Source of the DNA: Candidatus Dormiibacterota bacterium | GTDB taxonomy: Bacteria; Chloroflexota; Dormibacteria; Aeolococcales; Aeolococcaceae | DNA length: 14,858 nucleotides | NCBI GenBank assembly: GCA_003153215.1 | Contig: PLXL01000278.1 | Location: 12,018 to 26,875, forward strand | Direction: 5' to 3' | Part shown: positions 12,894-14,858 of the stretch, one piece after another | How the letters are laid out: every line of letters starts with the position of its first letter | Position numbering within the stretch: position 1 is the first letter of the stretch | The notes under the pieces: generated by a model | The model's input: only the letters and a program-made list of their open reading frames with translations | What the model was told of the DNA's origin: nothing | The model's database searches: none | Position numbers and translations under genes: made by a program

Positions 12894-12897
12894 CGGT

Positions 12898-13230
12898 CTA
12901 TACGCCCTCGAACAGTCCGGGGATCTTCTGCCCGGGAGCCAGCGTCACCACCGCCTTCTTCCAGTCGGGGCTCTTCCCGATCAGCCGGGTGCCGCTGCCG
13001 CGCCGGTACTGGCGGCTGCGCACCTTGCCGTGGATGGCCATGACGTTGACCGCGGTCACGGTCAGCTTCTGCTCGGGGAAGGCCTCCTGGATGGCGCGGC
13101 GGATGTCGATCTTGGTCACGTGGGAGGGGCAGGCGAACGTGTACTTGTTGAGCCCGCCCATGGCCGCGTACGATTTCTCGCTCGAGATCGGCCGCAGGAT
13201 GACCTGGTGGAAGGCGCGTCCCTGGCTCAT
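12898..13230 (-). CDS. rplW: 50S ribosomal protein L23
   Basis: L23 sits at the polypeptide tunnel exit and is the docking site for trigger factor and the signal recognition particle. The start at 13230 gives 110 residues beginning MSQGRAF. In this numbering the conserved glutamate of the RPISSEK motif is residue 18, the same number as the chaperone-contacting Glu18 of E. coli. The family's C-terminal ending LFEGV is present. An in-frame ATG two codons upstream (13236) is possible, but it leaves only one base after the GGAGG at 13238-13242. The chosen start has a seven-base spacer and forms an ATGA overlap with the rplD stop. The rRNA-binding loop (HGKVRSRQYRRGSGTRL) is intact. Four bases separate it from rplB. 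Confidence 0.96.
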   Translation of the reverse strand: MSQGRAFHQVILRPISSEKSYAAMGGLNKYTFACPSHVTKIDIRRAIQEAFPEQKLTVTAVNVMAIHGKVRSRQYRRGSGTRLIGKSPDWKKAVVTLAPGQKIPGLFEGV

Positions 13231-13850
13231 CCCCATGCCTCCGCGATGTGCTCGACGGCATCCCGCGTCATGACCACCGTGTCGGCGGTGAGCAGGTCCC
13301 GCACCGAGATGTTGCCGGCGAGGATGACCCGGACCTCGGGGAGGTTCCGGGCGCTCAGCTCGAGGGCGTCGTGATGGGAGCCGAGCACCACCAGCACCCG
13401 GCGGCCGGCCTCGAGAGCCTGCAGGAATCCGGTCACCACCTTGGTCTTCGGCTCCTCCAGCTCGATCCTGTCGAGGACCGTGATCTGGCTCTCCGCGGCC
13501 TTGACGCTCAGCGCGCTGCGCAGAGCCAGGCGCCGCTGCTTGCGCGGCATCGCCAGGCTGTGGTCGCGGGGGGTGGGCCCGAAGACGGCGCCACCTCCGC
13601 GGTAGTGAGGTGCCCGGATCGACCCCTGGCGGGCTCGACCGGTGCCCTTCTGCCGGTACGGCTTGCGGCCACCACCCGACACCTCGGTGCGGGTCTTGCT
13701 GTCATGGGTGCCCTGGCGGGCGTTGGCGAGCTGGCGGAGCAGCGCCTGGTGCATCACGGTGGCGTGCGGGACCACGGAGAAGACCGTCTCGGGAAGCTCG
13801 AGCTCCCCCTGGCTCTCGCCGGTGAGGTTGACGACCGGAGCGGTGCTCAT
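13227..13850 (-). CDS. rplD: 50S ribosomal protein L4
   Basis: L4 binds 23S rRNA domain I, and its extended loop lines the polypeptide exit tunnel. In gammaproteobacteria it also represses its own operon, but nothing visible here shows that this occurs. The 207-residue protein has the tunnel-loop signature near residues 60-80 (GGGRKPYRQKGTGRARQGS) followed by RAPHYRGGGAVFGPTPRDHS. Its second half has the usual alpha/beta core, including the VLVVLGSHHDALELSARNLP region. The start overlaps the L3 stop as ATGA. The 3' end, which encodes EAWG, contains the GGAGG ribosome-binding site of rplW and also overlaps it. Length and motifs are ordinary. Confidence 0.98.
   Translation of the reverse strand: MSTAPVVNLTGESQGELELPETVFSVVPHATVMHQALLRQLANARQGTHDSKTRTEVSGGGRKPYRQKGTGRARQGSIRAPHYRGGGAVFGPTPRDHSLAMPRKQRRLALRSALSVKAAESQITVLDRIELEEPKTKVVTGFLQALEAGRRVLVVLGSHHDALELSARNLPEVRVILAGNISVRDLLTADTVVMTRDAVEHIAEAWG
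13238..13242 (-). promoter_or_regulatory. ribosome-binding site of rplW
   Basis: GGAGG on the minus strand lies within the last codons of rplD. It is seven bases from the ATG at 13230 but only one base from the alternative ATG at 13236. It therefore decides in favour of the shorter L23 start. Confidence 0.75.
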
Positions 13851-14482
13851 GAGACCAGCGCTCCGCTGCGCTCGCTGTCGCGGACCAAGACCACGGAGTG
13901 GCGGTGCCCGGGGACGGCTCCACGCACCAGCAGGAGGTTGCGCTCGGGGTCGACGCGCACCACCTCGAGGCGGAGAACGGTGGCGCGCGACGCGCCCAGA
14001 TGGCCGGCCATCTTCAGCCCCTTGAAGACGCGGGCGGCGTCGGTCGAACCGATCGATCCCGCCTGCTTGATGTTGTGCGATCCGTGGCTCACCGGGCCGC
14101 GGTGGAAGTTGTGACGCTTGTGCTGCCCGGCGAAGCCCTTGCCCTGGGTGATGCCGGTGACGTCGACACGCTCACCTGCCTCGAAGAGCGACACCGACAG
14201 CCGTGTGCCCACGGCGGGGCTGCCCGCGTCGCGGACCTCGGCGAGGTGGGCGAGCGGCGGCGTCCCGGCGCGCTTGAAGTGGCCGGCCTCGGGTTTGGTG
14301 GTGCGGCGGGGCTTCTTCTCTCCGAAGCCGAGCTGCACCGCGTCGTAGCCGTCGACCCCGGGGGTCTTCACCTGCACGACGTGGCAGGAGTCCGCCTCGA
14401 GGACGGTGACCGAGACCACCGTGCCCTGCTCGGTGAAGAGCTGGGTCATCCCCAGCTTCCGCGCCAGCAGTCCTTTAGACAT
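13847..14482 (-). CDS. rplC: 50S ribosomal protein L3
   Basis: L3 is an early-assembling 50S protein whose long loop reaches towards the peptidyl-transferase centre. The 211-residue product has the usual bacterial length. It begins SKGLLARKLGMTQLF and carries the VTGITQGKGFAGQHKRHNF block, followed by RGPVSHGSHNIKQAGSIG and the FKGLKMAGHLG loop. The residue corresponding to the glutamine methylated by PrmB in E. coli appears to be His in MAGH, so that modification would not occur. The ATG has a GGAG seven bases upstream. The stop codon overlaps the rplD start as ATGA, so translation of L3 and L4 is probably coupled. The identification is secure. Confidence 0.98.
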   Translation of the reverse strand: MSKGLLARKLGMTQLFTEQGTVVSVTVLEADSCHVVQVKTPGVDGYDAVQLGFGEKKPRRTTKPEAGHFKRAGTPPLAHLAEVRDAGSPAVGTRLSVSLFEAGERVDVTGITQGKGFAGQHKRHNFHRGPVSHGSHNIKQAGSIGSTDAARVFKGLKMAGHLGASRATVLRLEVVRVDPERNLLLVRGAVPGHRHSVVLVRDSERSGALVS

Positions 14483-14512
14483 CGGAAGACTCCGGTGTGC
14501 CGCTCAGGCGGT

Positions 14513-14830
14513 TCACCGCTGGTCTCCCAGCTTGATCTCGATGTCGACCCCGCTCGGCAGGTTGAGCCGCATCAGGGCATCGACCACCTTGGGGTTGGGA
14601 TCGAGGATGTCGAGGATCCGCTTGTGGGTGCGCATCTCGAACTGCTCACGGGAGTCCTTGTCGATGAAGGGCGAGCGGACGACCGTCCACTTGCTGATCC
14701 GGGTGGGCAAGGGCACCGGCCCGGCGACATGCGCCCCGGTACGGACCACGGTCTCGACAATCTTCGAGGCGGCCTGATCCAGGACCCGGTGGTCGTAAGC
14801 CTTGAGCCGAATGCGAATTTTCTGCGCCAT
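14513..14830 (-). CDS. rpsJ: 30S ribosomal protein S10
   Basis: S10 is a small-subunit head protein that also acts in transcription antitermination with NusB in well-studied bacteria. The 105-residue product matches the family length. It opens with the typical MAQKIRIRLKAYDHRVLDQ segment and contains the VRTGAHVAGPVPLPT and RSPFIDKDSREQFEMRTHKR blocks expected of the globular domain and the head-penetrating loop. The ATG is the only sensible start, because no in-frame start lies upstream within the window. A purine-rich GGGGAGAAGG lies about 13 bases upstream, which is rather far for a ribosome-binding site. It is the first gene of the cluster here. Only 28 bases of leader are in view, so the operon promoter and any leader control lie outside. 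Thirty bases separate it from rplC. Confidence 0.98.
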   Translation of the reverse strand: MAQKIRIRLKAYDHRVLDQAASKIVETVVRTGAHVAGPVPLPTRISKWTVVRSPFIDKDSREQFEMRTHKRILDILDPNPKVVDALMRLNLPSGVDIEIKLGDQR

Positions 14831-14858
14831 GGCGATGCCGCTGCCTTCTCCCCTACCG

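Noticed and set aside
14508..14519. Hairpin GCGG-TTCA-CCGC at the rpsJ stop as a regulatory element
   Set aside because: A four-base stem including the stop codon is too small to be distinguished from chance in GC-rich DNA.

Overview
The window is one uninterrupted, minus-strand ribosomal-protein super-cluster (fused S10, spc and alpha operons) from a GC-rich bacterium. Read in the direction of transcription, from high to low coordinates, it holds 29 genes: rpsJ, rplC, rplD, rplW, rplB, rpsS, rplV, rpsC, rplP, rpmC, rpsQ, rplN, rplX, rplE, rpsN, rpsH, rplF, rplR, rpsE, rpmD, rplO, secY, adk, map, infA, rpmJ, rpsM, rpsK and a 3'-truncated rpsD. No rRNA, tRNA, mobile element, CRISPR array or phage gene is visible, and no gene-free stretch exceeds about 125 bases.

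Organism: the base composition is clearly GC-rich. secY-adk-map-infA-rpmJ lies between the spc and alpha ribosomal genes, S14 is the short zinc form, S4, L24 and L36 also carry cysteine pairs or ribbons, adenylate kinase has a short LID, and several ribosomal proteins carry long Ala/Glu/Asp-rich tails. Together these suggest a GC-rich Terrabacteria-type lineage (Chloroflexota/Dormibacterota-like or Actinomycetota-like). This is an inference from architecture, not a proven assignment.

Layout: bases 8816-14830 are the S10 block (S10 to S17), 2573-8812 the spc block (L14 to SecY and Adk), and 1-2559 the map/infA/alpha block. Junctions are very tight. Many are 4-base ATGA or GTGA overlaps, one-base TGATG overlaps or directly abutting stop and start codons, so translational coupling is likely throughout. 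The longest gaps are 125 bases (infA-rpmJ), 89 bases (map-infA, with a good candidate extended -10 promoter) and 58 bases (rplE-rpsN).

Function: the genes supply both ribosomal subunits, the SecY channel that receives nascent membrane and secreted proteins, the aminopeptidase that removes the initiator methionine, initiation factor IF-1 and an adenylate kinase. No previously undescribed system is evident. The features most worth a second look are the long low-complexity tails on L22, S3 and L29 with smaller extensions on L24, L30 and L15, the two possible starts of infA around an internal promoter, and a 28-codon open frame overlapping the start of rpmJ.
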